Assembly (NCBI RefSeq): GCF_050920705.1
Contig: NZ_CP154799.1
Coordinates: 434,001-498,000 of the forward strand
DNA length: 64,000 nt
Reading direction: 5' to 3'
Origin: Regnicoccus_A sp014224355
GTDB lineage: Bacteria; Cyanobacteriota; Cyanobacteriia; PCC-6307; Cyanobiaceae
The notes beneath the pieces were generated by a model that saw only the letters and a program-made list of their open reading frames with translations, ran no database searches and was not told where the DNA came from. This document shows positions 55,681 through 64,000 of this stretch, piece by piece. The position numbers and the translations under genes are program-made. How positions within the stretch are numbered: the first letter of the stretch is position 1; the number at the start of each line of letters is the position of its first letter.

Positions 55681-57684
55681 ATGGTCCGCTCGGATCAGGT
55701 CACGATCAACGGGGATGCGATCGCGGAGGAACCGATCAGCCAGCCGATGAGCGGTGCGGAGACGTTCCCTGAACAGACTGGCAGCGCCGAGGAGCTGAGC
55801 GACTTCATCGAAGCCGCCGGTCTGCTGAGCTACGACCCGCAGACCATTGCGCGGATCTACGCCGGACACCCTCGGCGGCTGCTGCGCCGCGTCTGGCAGA
55901 CCCTGGTGCCCATCAGTCTGTTTCTGATCGGGGTGGGCTTCGACAAGGTTCTTGGTCTGCTCAGCAACGAGGAGAGGGCACGGCAGCGGGCACAGGAATG
56001 CGCCGAGCTGCTGGCGGCCCTGGGCCCGGCCTTCATCAAAGCCGGCCAGGCCCTCTCCACCCGGCCGGACATCATTCCGCCACTGCTGCTGGAGGAACTC
56101 GCCCAGCTGCAGGATCAACTTCCCGGCTTCGACAGCACCCTGGCGATGGCCTGCATCGAGGAGGACCTGGGGGCACCGGTGACCAGCCTGTTCCTGCAGC
56201 TGGATCGGGAGCCGATCTCGGCAGCGTCCCTGGGCCAGGTGCACCGGGGGGTACTGCTCAGCGGTGAGGCGGTGGCGGTCAAGGTGCAGCGCCCGGGATT
56301 GCGGGAGCAGATCACCCTCGATCTCTACATCGTGCGCCTGATCGCCACCTGGGTGAACAGGAACGTACGCCTGATCCGCAGCGATCTGGTGGCGCTGATC
56401 GACGAGCTCGGCAAACGGGTCTTCGAGGAGATGGACTACCTCAATGAAGCCAGCAACGCCGAACACTTCGCCCGCCTGCACCAGCAGAATCCCCGCATCG
56501 CCGTTCCGCGCATCTACCGGGAGGTCACCAGCCGCCGGGTGCTGACCATGGAATGGATCGAGGGGGTGAAGCTCACCAACCTGGAGGCGGTGCGCGCCCT
56601 GGGCATCAGCCCCGACGACATGGTGCAGGTGGGGGTGAACTGCAGCCTGCAGCAATTGCTGGAGCATGGCTTCTTCCATGCGGATCCCCATCCGGGCAAC
56701 CTGCTGGCCCTGCCGGATGGACGGTTGGCCTATCTCGACTTCGGCATGATGAGCGAGGTCACCCGGGAGGCAAGAACAGGTCTGATCAAGGCGGTCGTGC
56801 ATCTGGTCAACCGCAACTTCAGCTCCCTTTCGCGCGATTTCGTCAGCCTGGGATTTCTCGGGGAAGAGGTGAATCTCGAGCCGATCGTTCCGGCCTTCGA
56901 GAGCGTGTTCGGTCAGGCTCTGGAGATGGGCGTCAGCCGCATGGACTTCAAGGCCGTCACCGACGACCTCTCCGGGGTGATGTACAGGTTTCCCTTCCAG
57001 GTACCGCCCTACTACGCCCTGATCATCCGCTCCCTGGTGACGCTCGAGGGCATTGCCCTGAGCGTGGACCCCGACTTCAAGATCCTGGGAGCCGCCTACC
57101 CCTACTTTGCCCGCCGGCTGATGGAAGATCCGGATCCGGCCCTGCGCAGCAGCCTGCGCGAGATGCTCTTCGATGGCGAGGACTTCCGCTGGCAACGGCT
57201 GGAAAATCTGATCAGCAGCGCCTCCATGCAGGACCAGCTCGATCTCGAGGGCCTGCTCGACCAGGTGATCGACTTTCTCTTTTCCCCCAAGGGTGGCTTG
57301 CTGCGCCAGCAACTCGTCGATGCGCTGGTGGACCGGGTGGATGCGATCGGCTGGCAGGCCTTCCGGCGTCTGGGCAGCCGATTGCCCCGGCGCCTGCAAC
57401 CACCGGGTCTGCGCAGCTCTGGCCTCGAGGGCGGAGAGGAAGCCCTGCTGAGCCTGGAGCCCGTGCAGCAGCTGCTGACCATTCTGCGGGAGCTGCCCGG
57501 CTTCGAGCCCCGGTTGCTGCTGAGGCGCCTGCCCCGGCTGCTGAGGGAACCCGACCTGCGCCAGATGGGGGTTCAACTGGCCAGGGGGCTGGCTGAGCGC
57601 AGCGTGGTGCACCTGTTGCGCGATGTGCTGGTGGCCCCGGAGATACGGCAGACCACTGTTCTCAGTGCCTCCGGAAGCTTCTAG
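55681..57684 (+). CDS. ABC1/UbiB-family atypical kinase
   Basis: A 667-residue protein of the ABC1/ADCK family, common in cyanobacteria and plastids and linked to prenylquinone metabolism or stress. The family's own motifs are present: the KxGQ sequence FIKAGQALSTRPDIIPP, the AAS motif ISAASLGQVHRG in place of a P-loop, VAVKVQRPG with the catalytic lysine, FFHADPHPGNLLALPDG and LDFGMMSEV. A single hydrophobic segment lies near residues 75-92. The C-terminal part is family-specific. The start is ATG 55681. Two small segments downstream precede a DUF1400 gene. Confidence 0.92.
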   Translation: MVRSDQVTINGDAIAEEPISQPMSGAETFPEQTGSAEELSDFIEAAGLLSYDPQTIARIYAGHPRRLLRRVWQTLVPISLFLIGVGFDKVLGLLSNEERARQRAQECAELLAALGPAFIKAGQALSTRPDIIPPLLLEELAQLQDQLPGFDSTLAMACIEEDLGAPVTSLFLQLDREPISAASLGQVHRGVLLSGEAVAVKVQRPGLREQITLDLYIVRLIATWVNRNVRLIRSDLVALIDELGKRVFEEMDYLNEASNAEHFARLHQQNPRIAVPRIYREVTSRRVLTMEWIEGVKLTNLEAVRALGISPDDMVQVGVNCSLQQLLEHGFFHADPHPGNLLALPDGRLAYLDFGMMSEVTREARTGLIKAVVHLVNRNFSSLSRDFVSLGFLGEEVNLEPIVPAFESVFGQALEMGVSRMDFKAVTDDLSGVMYRFPFQVPPYYALIIRSLVTLEGIALSVDPDFKILGAAYPYFARRLMEDPDPALRSSLREMLFDGEDFRWQRLENLISSASMQDQLDLEGLLDQVIDFLFSPKGGLLRQQLVDALVDRVDAIGWQAFRRLGSRLPRRLQPPGLRSSGLEGGEEALLSLEPVQQLLTILRELPGFEPRLLLRRLPRLLREPDLRQMGVQLARGLAERSVVHLLRDVLVAPEIRQTTVLSASGSF

Positions 57685-57701
57685 AGTCGATTCACCACCA
57701 G

Positions 57702-58367
57702 GTGCAGCCCTTGGCCCGTCAGCCCAAACTCTTGGCCGTTCTGCTTGGGGTCTCACTGAGTGCGGGAACGCCAGCTCTGCAGGCAGCCGAGCAGTTGGTG
57801 TTCGTGAGTGGAGCCTTCCGGCGCTCGATTGCTGTGGCGGATCTCGAGCACCTGGCCCAGACGGGACAGGCCCGCGGGCTGCTGGGGGATGTGCTGCGCT
57901 TCAGCGGGCAACAGCCTGAATCCGCGGCCAAGATGCTGAACCAGCAGCTCACCCTGCCCCTGGTGCTCACCAGCCGGCTGCTGTCCACACGGATCGGAGA
58001 AGCACTGCTCCAGCGACTGGCACGGATCATCTCCCCTCTGCGGGCACCCCAGCAGGGGGTCCAGGCCCTCCGCGGCGCTGTCATCACCGGCCTGGCCAAT
58101 GGCAACGGCAGCCTCACCGCCACTGGGTTCCTGAAGGCTTACCCGGTGGAGGAACTGGCTGTGGACATTCCGGCCCTGATGGGGTTAATCAGCAAAGCAA
58201 GTTCGATCAGCGATCTCGTCCGCTTCTTCTCCGAATCCCCCCTCGACGGCCTGCGCGGCGACGAGGCCGTGGAACCGCCCAGCACTGAACAGCCCAGCAC
58301 CGTGACCCCAACGCCGCCCACACCGGCGCCGGAGTCGTCCTCCCAGGGCCCGGTGCCAGGCCTCTGA
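57702..58367 (+). CDS. Stand-alone DUF1400 exported protein
   Basis: A 221-residue exported protein with a signal peptide (KLLAVLLGVSLSAGTPALQA) and a DUF1400-like helical domain: LVFVSGAFRRSIAVADLEHL, LLGDVLRFSGQQPESAAKML and MLNQQLTLPLVLTSRLLSTR. A proline/serine/threonine-rich tail follows, with no hydrolase domain behind it. The same domain lies at the N-terminus of the hydrolase at 49242, so one may have separated from the other or act with it. GTG start at 57702, 17 bp after the ABC1 gene. The function of DUF1400 is unknown. Confidence 0.8.
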   Translation: MQPLARQPKLLAVLLGVSLSAGTPALQAAEQLVFVSGAFRRSIAVADLEHLAQTGQARGLLGDVLRFSGQQPESAAKMLNQQLTLPLVLTSRLLSTRIGEALLQRLARIISPLRAPQQGVQALRGAVITGLANGNGSLTATGFLKAYPVEELAVDIPALMGLISKASSISDLVRFFSESPLDGLRGDEAVEPPSTEQPSTVTPTPPTPAPESSSQGPVPGL

Positions 58368-58434
58368 GGCCACGGCAGCGGAGCACGCGCTCAAGCCAGA
58401 CGCGTAGATTCAGGCCTGCCTGCCCCCTGCCGAC

Positions 58435-59538
58435 GTGCCCCTGCTTTCAGCTCTTCGGCGTCTGGGCCAGCAGCCAACAATGCAGGACTGGCCGGGGCTG
58501 ATCGAAGCCTACCGGCGCTGGCTGCCCGTGAGCGAAGCCACGCCGGTCATCACCTTGCGGGAAGGGGCCACCCCGCTGATCCCGGCCCCCGCAGTGGCCG
58601 CCCGGGTGGGTCGTGGCGTCAGAGTCTTCCTCAAGTACGACGGCCTCAACCCCACCGGCAGCTTCAAGGACCGGGGGATGACGATGGCGGTGAGCAAGGC
58701 GCGGGAAGCCGGCGCCGAGGCCGTGATCTGCGCCAGCACCGGCAACACCAGTGCGGCCGCCGCCGCCTACGCCCGCCGCGGAGGGATGCGCGCCTTCGTT
58801 CTGATTCCCGACGGCTACGTGGCCCAGGGAAAGCTGGCCCAGGCCCTGGTCTATGGAGCCGAGGTGCTGGCGGTGAAGGGAAACTTCGACCGGGCCCTGG
58901 CCATCGTGCGCGAGGTGGCCGACGCCTACCCCGTCACCCTGGTGAATTCCCTCAATCCCTATCGCCTGCAGGGGCAGAAAACCGCCGCTTTCGAGGTGAT
59001 CGATGCCCTCGGAGACGCCCCTGACTGGCTCTGCATCCCGATGGGCAACGCTGGCAACATCAGCGCCTACTGGATGGGTTTCCAGGAGTATCGCCAGGCG
59101 GGCCACAGCCGGCGTCTGCCTCGAATGATGGGATTCCAGGCCAGTGGCTCGGCGCCGCTGGTGCTGGGCCACACTGTGGAGCAGCCCGACACGATTGCCA
59201 CCGCAATCCGGATCGGCAATCCGGCCAATCGTGAGAAGGCCCTGGCCGTGCGCGAGCAGAGCGGCGGGGCCTTCCACGCCGTCACTGACCAGGACATTCT
59301 TGAGGCCTACCAGCTGCTCGGCCGTGAGGAGGGGGTGTTCTGCGAACCGGCCAGCGCCGCCTCGGTGGCGGGCTTGCTGCAGCAGGCGAATCACGTGCCG
59401 GAAGGAGCCACCGTGGTGTGTGTGCTCACAGGGAACGGTCTGAAGGATCCGAACACCGCCATCGACAACTGCGATGGTGCCTTCCATGCCGGTCTGGCCG
59501 CTGATGTGGATGTGGTGGCCAAGGTGATGGGCTTCTGA
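58435..59538 (+). CDS. thrC: Threonine synthase
   Basis: A 367-residue pyridoxal-phosphate enzyme converting phosphohomoserine to threonine. The PLP lysine is in LNPTGSFKDRGMTMAVSKA; substrate and phosphate loops are CASTGNTSAAAAAYA and CIPMGNAGNISAYWMGF, and EEGVFCEPASAASVAGL is near the end. The length is that of the shorter bacterial form. The start is GTG 58435; an ATG 15 codons later would also be possible. It ends just before the candidate replication origin and dnaN. Confidence 0.95.
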   Translation: MPLLSALRRLGQQPTMQDWPGLIEAYRRWLPVSEATPVITLREGATPLIPAPAVAARVGRGVRVFLKYDGLNPTGSFKDRGMTMAVSKAREAGAEAVICASTGNTSAAAAAYARRGGMRAFVLIPDGYVAQGKLAQALVYGAEVLAVKGNFDRALAIVREVADAYPVTLVNSLNPYRLQGQKTAAFEVIDALGDAPDWLCIPMGNAGNISAYWMGFQEYRQAGHSRRLPRMMGFQASGSAPLVLGHTVEQPDTIATAIRIGNPANREKALAVREQSGGAFHAVTDQDILEAYQLLGREEGVFCEPASAASVAGLLQQANHVPEGATVVCVLTGNGLKDPNTAIDNCDGAFHAGLAADVDVVAKVMGF

Positions 59539-59978
59539 GCCCATAGGGATTGTTCCGGGACCGTTGCGGATCGCAACGGAGATGGAGTGTCAATAGCCAA
59601 AGCGTCCACGGGAAAACCGGGCCACGGAGGTGGAGAACCTGGGACATCACGTGTGCGCTGGAACGCCGGAGTTTTCCCCAGGCCAGGGAAAGAGTGGAAA
59701 ACATGATTTGCAGCACGCTTTCGGCTGCACTTTCCTCAGCGCTGATCAATGAAAACCCTTTCCAGCAGAGGGCTTTCACACTTTTCCGCGCTTTCCCCAG
59801 CCCCTACGGCTACGGACTGGATTTCTTTTCTTCTGATTCAATCCGAATCCAGTAACAGGATGGGGGAAAGCGCGGAGAGACATCGGTTGCCGGCGCCTGG
59901 TCCTCGTTGCGCTTCCGTCAGTGGTGTGGAAGCGTGGTGGAGCCCTTGGCGGGCTTTTGTTTCAGGAGTGGTGGTCCC
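59539..59978. other. oriC: Candidate replication origin between thrC and dnaN
   Basis: A 440-bp gene-free stretch with less G+C than its neighbours and several DnaA-box-like sites: TTTTCCCCA at 59672, TTTTCCACT on the minus strand at 59693-59701, TTTTCCGCG at 59782, CTTTCCCCA at 59791 and a minus-strand CTTTCCCCC near 59862. A pyrimidine/AT-rich stretch follows (59820-59850), possibly the unwinding element. A perfect eight-base hairpin stem lies at 59561-59579 behind thrC. As I recall, S. elongatus has its origin next to dnaN with TTTTCCACA boxes. The assignment is therefore motif- and position-based. Confidence 0.55.
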
Positions 59979-61121
59979 ATGAAGCTGGTCTGCTCTCAGG
60001 CGGAACTGAGCGCCAGCCTTCAGCTGGTCAGCCGTGCCGTGGCCTCACGCCCCACCCATCCGGTGCTGGCCAACGTTCTGCTCACCGCCGATGCCGGCAC
60101 GGGCCGCCTCAGCCTCACCGGCTTCGACCTCAGCCTGGGCATCCAGACCAGCCTTCCCGCCTCCGTGGAGACCAGCGGCACGATCACCCTGCCTTCGCGC
60201 TTGTTCGGGGAGATCGTGGCGCGCCTCTCCAGTGAAAGCCCGATCAGCCTCAGCTGCGAGGAAGGCCAGGAGCAGGTGGAGCTCACCAGCCGCTCCGGCA
60301 GCTACCAGATGCGTGGCCTCTCTGCCGAAGACTTTCCGGATCTGCCACTGGTCCAGACCGGAACTCCCCTTCGCCTGCAACCGCAAGCCCTGGTGAAAGG
60401 GTTGCGGGCCACCCTGTTCGCCAGCAGCGGAGATGAGGCCAAGCAGCTGCTCACCGGCGTGCACCTCGGCCTGGCGGATCAGGGTCTGGAGTGCGCCGCC
60501 ACCGACGGACACCGTCTCGCGGTGCTCCGCCTTGATGAGGCCGTCTCCGGCGTGGAGGACCCCAGCGGCTCCTTTGCGGTCACCGTGCCGGCCCGTTCCC
60601 TGCGCGAACTGGAGAGGCTGCTCTCCACTTCCAGTTCCGACGACCCGGTGAGCCTCTACTGCGACCGTGGTCAGGTGGTGTTCCTCTGGGCCGACCAGGT
60701 GCTCACCAGCCGCAGTCTGGATGGCACCTACCCCAACTACCGCCAGCTGATTCCCGAGGGTTTCACCAGAACCATCGAGCTCGATCGGCGCGGGTTCATC
60801 CAGTCGCTGGAGCGGGTGGCGGTGCTGGCCGATCAACACAACAACGTCGTCAAGCTCAGCAGTGACCCCGGCAACGGCCAGCTGCACATCGGTGCCGATG
60901 CCCAGGATGTGGGCAGCGGCTCCGAGGACCTGCCGGCGGTGATCAGCGGCGAACCGATCGAGATCGCCTTCAACGTGCGCTACATGCTCGATGGGCTGAA
61001 GGTGATGACGCCCGATCGGGTGGAGCTGCGCTGCAATGCCCCCACCACTCCGGCGGTTCTCACCTCGCCTCAGGATCCGACCTTCACCTACCTGGTGATG
61101 CCGGTTCAGATCCGCAGCTGA
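59979..61121 (+). CDS. dnaN: DNA polymerase III sliding clamp (beta subunit)
   Basis: A 380-residue processivity clamp. The N-terminus MKLVCSQAELSASLQLVSRAV and the three-fold repeated domain pattern are clear, e.g. LTGFDLSLGIQTS, LSAEDFPDLPLV, GVHLGLADQGLECAATDGHRLAVL, LDGTYPNYRQLIPEGF and the C-terminal TFTYLVMPVQIRS. Start at ATG 59979, with a GGAG about 12 bases before it. It lies just right of the candidate oriC and, with the PRC-barrel gene and purL, gives the gene order seen near the origin of other picocyanobacteria. Confidence 0.96.
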   Translation: MKLVCSQAELSASLQLVSRAVASRPTHPVLANVLLTADAGTGRLSLTGFDLSLGIQTSLPASVETSGTITLPSRLFGEIVARLSSESPISLSCEEGQEQVELTSRSGSYQMRGLSAEDFPDLPLVQTGTPLRLQPQALVKGLRATLFASSGDEAKQLLTGVHLGLADQGLECAATDGHRLAVLRLDEAVSGVEDPSGSFAVTVPARSLRELERLLSTSSSDDPVSLYCDRGQVVFLWADQVLTSRSLDGTYPNYRQLIPEGFTRTIELDRRGFIQSLERVAVLADQHNNVVKLSSDPGNGQLHIGADAQDVGSGSEDLPAVISGEPIEIAFNVRYMLDGLKVMTPDRVELRCNAPTTPAVLTSPQDPTFTYLVMPVQIRS

Positions 61122-61125
61122 AGTC

Positions 61126-61931
61126 GTGACCCTTCCCGAGCAACTGCTGCTCAGTGATCTTCTCCGGCGGCGGGTGCGCTGTGATCAGGGCCTGGACCAT
61201 GGCCCTGGGCTGCAGGGGTGGATGCACCCCCCGTGCACCGCCTGCTGGGCTGGTTCAGCAAGCCTGCGGCCTTCGGGTCCCGCCGGTTGGTCTGGCGGTT
61301 GAATCAGCTACGCGGTTTCAGTGAGCAGGAGGCCCTTGTGCTGGGCGAACCGGCTGAAACCGACCCCGCCACCCTCGAGCGTCTGCCCACCCTGTTCGAC
61401 GCTGCCCTGCTGGGGTCCGACAACGGTGTGCTCGGTGTGATCGCCGACGCCAACGTGGACTTGCGCAGCGGTCGCATCCTCGACTATCTCGTCTCCCGCA
61501 GCGATCCCCGCCTGCCGGGCAGCAGCCGTTGGCTGCTCTCGCCCGAGCGCATCGTCGATCAGCAGCCGGGGCAGGTGATGACCGGCCTGCAGGGGCTCGA
61601 TGATCTGCCTCTGGCCCGCGCCAGCGTGCGCCAGGAATTCCTGCGGCGCTCCCGCCGCTGGCGGGAGCAGTTTGAAGAGGTGGGAGGCCGCTTTGAGGAG
61701 CGCCTGGAGGGCTGGCTGGAGGAGCCACCCTGGCCGGGACCCCAGCCGGAGGAGCGCATGGAGCGCCGCGCCGGATCCGACCTGACCGAGCCGGACGAGG
61801 AGTGGGACGATCCGGACGGCTGGGGAGAGCCCTTGCGCGACGATCCATCCCCGGCCGCCCGTCGTTCAGGCCCCGGCCGCCCCAGGCCCCTCGAGCCCGA
61901 GCCGCTCGACCCTGAGGATCCCTGGATCTGA
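61126..61931 (+). CDS. PRC-barrel domain protein, frameshifted near the start
   Basis: A protein of about 268 residues when repaired, conserved between dnaN and purL in picocyanobacteria as I recall. The N-terminal part is in one frame (LPEQLLLSDLLRRRVRCDQG, LDHGPGLQGWMHP) from GTG 61126. It continues in the next (PVHRLLGWFSKPAAF, then PAETDPATLERLPTLFDAAL) across a C run at 61227-61232 that is one base short. The second half has two PRC-barrel-like segments (LGSDNGVLGVIADANVDLRSG, ILDYLVSRSDPRLPGSSRWL) and a charged tail. PRC barrels act in RNA processing and photosynthetic reaction centres; no specific role is known here. It starts 5 bases after dnaN. Confidence 0.8.
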
Positions 61932-61954
61932 GCTGAGGATCTCCGGGAAGACGG

Positions 61955-62164
61955 CTAATCCCGCCCCGACAGCCGCCGAGCCGCCGATGCCAGCTTCCGC
62001 CGCAGTCGTTGGCGCAACCCCAGGGCCGCGGCGGGAGCGTCGCTGGGATAACTGGCGGCCAGTTTCTGGTAGTAGTCCTGCGGAAGGCAGTTCTGGATCA
62101 CCAGATGCACGAAAGGGTCGTAGCGGATCACGGCACGGCTCAACCGCTCCAGCACGCTGTGCAC
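61955..62164 (-). CDS. Short ORF resembling the start of a 2OG-Fe(II) oxygenase-like protein
   Basis: A 69-residue frame beginning VLERLSRAVIRYDPFVHLVI and continuing NCLPQDYYQKLAASYPSD. This reads like the N-terminus of cyanobacterial 2-oxoglutarate/Fe(II) oxygenase-like proteins (a PFPHLVIDNFLP type start), but the catalytic half with HxD and the second His is missing. The tail is basic (RQRLRRKLASAARRL). It may be a remnant or a truncated gene rather than an active protein. It is convergent with the PRC-barrel gene and divergent from purL. Confidence 0.4.
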   Translation of the reverse strand: MHSVLERLSRAVIRYDPFVHLVIQNCLPQDYYQKLAASYPSDAPAAALGLRQRLRRKLASAARRLSGRD

Positions 62165-62211
62165 CTGGGTCCACCCTCAGAGAAACTGAGACACTGTCGC
62201 ATCGGCTCGCC

Positions 62212-64000
62212 GTGGTGAAATCCCCGCCGGACCCTTCATCGTTTTCCCTGCCCGGGGCCCTGCGCCAGGAGGGCCTGACCCAGGCCGACTACGAGGAGAT
62301 CCGTCGCCGGCTCGGCCGTGATCCCAACCGGGCCGAACTGGGCATGTTCGGGGTGATGTGGTCGGAGCACTGCTGCTACCGCAACTCCAGGCCGCTGCTG
62401 CAGGGCTTCCCCACCAGCGGCCCCCGCATCCTGGTGGGCCCGGGCGAAAACGCCGGCGTGGTGGATCTGGGCGAGGGGCAGCGACTGGCCTTCAAGATCG
62501 AAAGCCACAATCACCCTTCGGCGGTGGAGCCGTTCCAGGGGGCGGCCACCGGGGTGGGCGGCATCCTGCGCGACATCTTCACCATGGGAGCCCGGCCGAT
62601 CGCCCTGCTCAACGCCCTGCGCTTCGGGCCGCTCGAGGACGAGCGCAACGTGGGCCTGATGGAAGGTGTTGTGGCGGGCATTGCCCACTACGGGAACTGT
62701 GTGGGGGTGCCCACCGTGGGTGGGGAGGTGGCCTTCGACCCCAGCTATTCGGGCAACCCCCTGGTCAATGCCATGGCCCTGGGGCTGATGGAGACCGAGG
62801 AGATCGTCTGCTCCGGGGCTGTGGGGGTAGGCAATCCCGTGATGTACGTGGGCAGCACCACCGGCCGCGACGGGATGGGCGGCGCCAGCTTCGCCTCAGC
62901 GGAGCTGAGCGCTGCCTCACTGGATGACCGCCCGGCGGTGCAGGTGGGGGACCCCTTCCTGGAGAAGGGGCTGATTGAGGCCTGCCTCGAGGCCTTCCAG
63001 AGTGGAGACGTGCTCGCGGCCCAGGATATGGGGGCTGCGGGTCTCACCTGCAGCTGCTCGGAGATGGCCGCCAAGGGGGGGCTGGGCATCGAGCTTGACC
63101 TCGATCGGGTTCCGGCTCGCGAGAGCGGCATGTCGGCCTATGAGTTCCTGCTCAGCGAGTCGCAGGAGCGGATGTTGTTCGTGGTCAGGCCCGGCAGCGA
63201 GGAGGCCCTGATGGCCAGCTTCCGCCGCTGGGGCCTGCAGGCCGCGGTGGTGGGTCGTGTGCTGGCCGACAACGTGGTGCGGGTGCTGAGGGAGGGAGTG
63301 GTCGCGGCCGAAGTTCCCGCCAGTGCCCTGGCCGATGACACCCCGATCAACCGGCACGAGCTGCTCAGCGAGCCACCCGCCGCCATCCAGGCGCACTGGC
63401 GCTGGAGCGAGACCGACCTCCCCGTCGCTGCCGCAGAGGGGATCACTCCCGCCAGCGGTCCCCTGGCCGGCCAGCCCCTCAGCTGGGGTGACGTGCTGCT
63501 CCGCCTGCTTGATGACCCCACCATCGCCAGCAAGCGCTGGGTCTACCGCCAGTACGACCATCAGGTGCAGGCCAACACCGTGGTCCCTCCCGGCGGTGCC
63601 GATGCGGCGGTCGTGCGCCTGCGGCCCCAGCAGGGTGAGGGCGCCCTGGCCGCGGCCAGCCGTGGCGTGGCCGCCTCCGTCGACTGCCCCAACCGCTGGG
63701 TGGCCCTCGATCCGGAGCGGGGGGCCGCAGCGGCGGTGGCCGAAGCCGCCCGCAACCTCAGCTGCGTCGGGGCCGAACCCCTGGCGGTGACCGACAACCT
63801 CAACTTCCCCTCCCCGGACACCCCCACCGGCTACTGGCAACTGGCCATGGCCTGTCGCGGATTGTCGGAAGCCTGCCGAGTGCTCGACACCCCTGTCACC
63901 GGCGGCAACGTCTCGCTCTACAACGAAACCCGACGGCCCGACGGCAGCCTGCAGCCGATCCATCCCACCCCTGTTGTGGGCATGGTGGGGCTCGTCCACG
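62212..64000 (+). CDS. purL: Phosphoribosylformylglycinamidine synthase II, 5' part
   Basis: The gene runs off the right edge, with about 596 residues present. It is the small-type PurL of the PurL/Q/S complex, which converts FGAR to FGAM. Seen in order: an N-terminal LGMFGVMWSEHCCYRNSRPL, the ATP loop GPGENAGVVDLGEGQRLAFK, IESHNHPSAVEPFQGAATGV, then DMGAAGLTCSCSEMAAKG, SESQERMLFVVRPGSEEAL and, in the second half, AVTDNLNFPSPDTPTGYWQL. No frame disruption is seen. The start is GTG 62212 or GTG 62215. It belongs with dnaN and the PRC gene to the origin-proximal order. Confidence 0.95.
   Translation, partial: MVKSPPDPSSFSLPGALRQEGLTQADYEEIRRRLGRDPNRAELGMFGVMWSEHCCYRNSRPLLQGFPTSGPRILVGPGENAGVVDLGEGQRLAFKIESHNHPSAVEPFQGAATGVGGILRDIFTMGARPIALLNALRFGPLEDERNVGLMEGVVAGIAHYGNCVGVPTVGGEVAFDPSYSGNPLVNAMALGLMETEEIVCSGAVGVGNPVMYVGSTTGRDGMGGASFASAELSAASLDDRPAVQVGDPFLEKGLIEACLEAFQSGDVLAAQDMGAAGLTCSCSEMAAKGGLGIELDLDRVPARESGMSAYEFLLSESQERMLFVVRPGSEEALMASFRRWGLQAAVVGRVLADNVVRVLREGVVAAEVPASALADDTPINRHELLSEPPAAIQAHWRWSETDLPVAAAEGITPASGPLAGQPLSWGDVLLRLLDDPTIASKRWVYRQYDHQVQANTVVPPGGADAAVVRLRPQQGEGALAAASRGVAASVDCPNRWVALDPERGAAAAVAEAARNLSCVGAEPLAVTDNLNFPSPDTPTGYWQLAMACRGLSEACRVLDTPVTGGNVSLYNETRRPDGSLQPIHPTPVVGMVGLVH

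Overview
The window is a dense, high-GC (roughly two-thirds G+C) chromosomal segment of a unicellular cyanobacterium, most likely an alpha-cyanobacterium of the Synechococcus/Cyanobium type. The evidence is a PsbQ (CyanoQ) lipoprotein, a Tic20-family protein, an IctB-family protein, a group 2 sigma-70 factor, a phytol-kinase-like protein, DUF3134 and DUF1400 proteins, occasional HIP1 octamers (GCGATCGC at 2125, 5104, 19416 and 55717), and the order thrC - dnaN - PRC-barrel gene - purL, which I recall from picocyanobacterial chromosomes around the replication origin. I see no rRNA, tRNA, CRISPR array, phage or insertion sequence. Family and pathway assignments rest on recognised motifs, not on searches.

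Layout. 1-4.4 kb: end of a type III glutamine synthetase, two tandem S13 (PBP4-type) peptidases, a short duplicated remnant of one of them, and a small membrane protein. 4.4-7.6 kb: copper cassette (cupredoxin-domain protein, Cu(I) P1B-type ATPase, a DUF305 remnant, CutA). 7.6-11.1 kb: methyltransferase and molybdenum cofactor genes (moaD, moaE, then moeA and moaC on the other strand). 11.1-21.7 kb: a DM13 gene divergent from an ECF sigma/RskA anti-sigma pair, followed by arsS, a TVP38-disulfide oxidoreductase fusion and arsM. Converging on these is an operon of a GT2 glycosyltransferase, a multi-membrane mannosyltransferase-like protein and a DUF547 lipoprotein, with an MFS transporter diverging from it. 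This looks like an arsenic methylation/arsenosugar locus with its own sigma switch and is the most interesting accessory region. 21.7-46 kb: mostly housekeeping (ppk, group 2 sigma, DAHP synthase, acnB, ClC, radical SAM protein, ictB, purU, psbQ, glycine-oxidase-like FAD protein, pstS, dnaK, aroE, tic20, rpsF, argG, mraY). 46-64 kb: purT, an LCP protein, an alpha/beta hydrolase, uvrA, recN, an ABC1 kinase, thrC, a candidate oriC with DnaA-box-like sites, dnaN, a PRC-barrel protein and the 5' part of purL.

A second theme is sequence quality. At least five genes (GT2, ppk, radical SAM, ictB, PRC-barrel) are interrupted by the same kind of lesion: one base missing from a G or C homopolymer, after which a conserved protein continues in the next frame. 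A sixth (FAD oxidoreductase) probably has the same defect at its start. One-directional slips of this kind in housekeeping genes are most simply explained by homopolymer undercalling in the assembly. The proteins are therefore best read as intact genes with correctable frameshifts.
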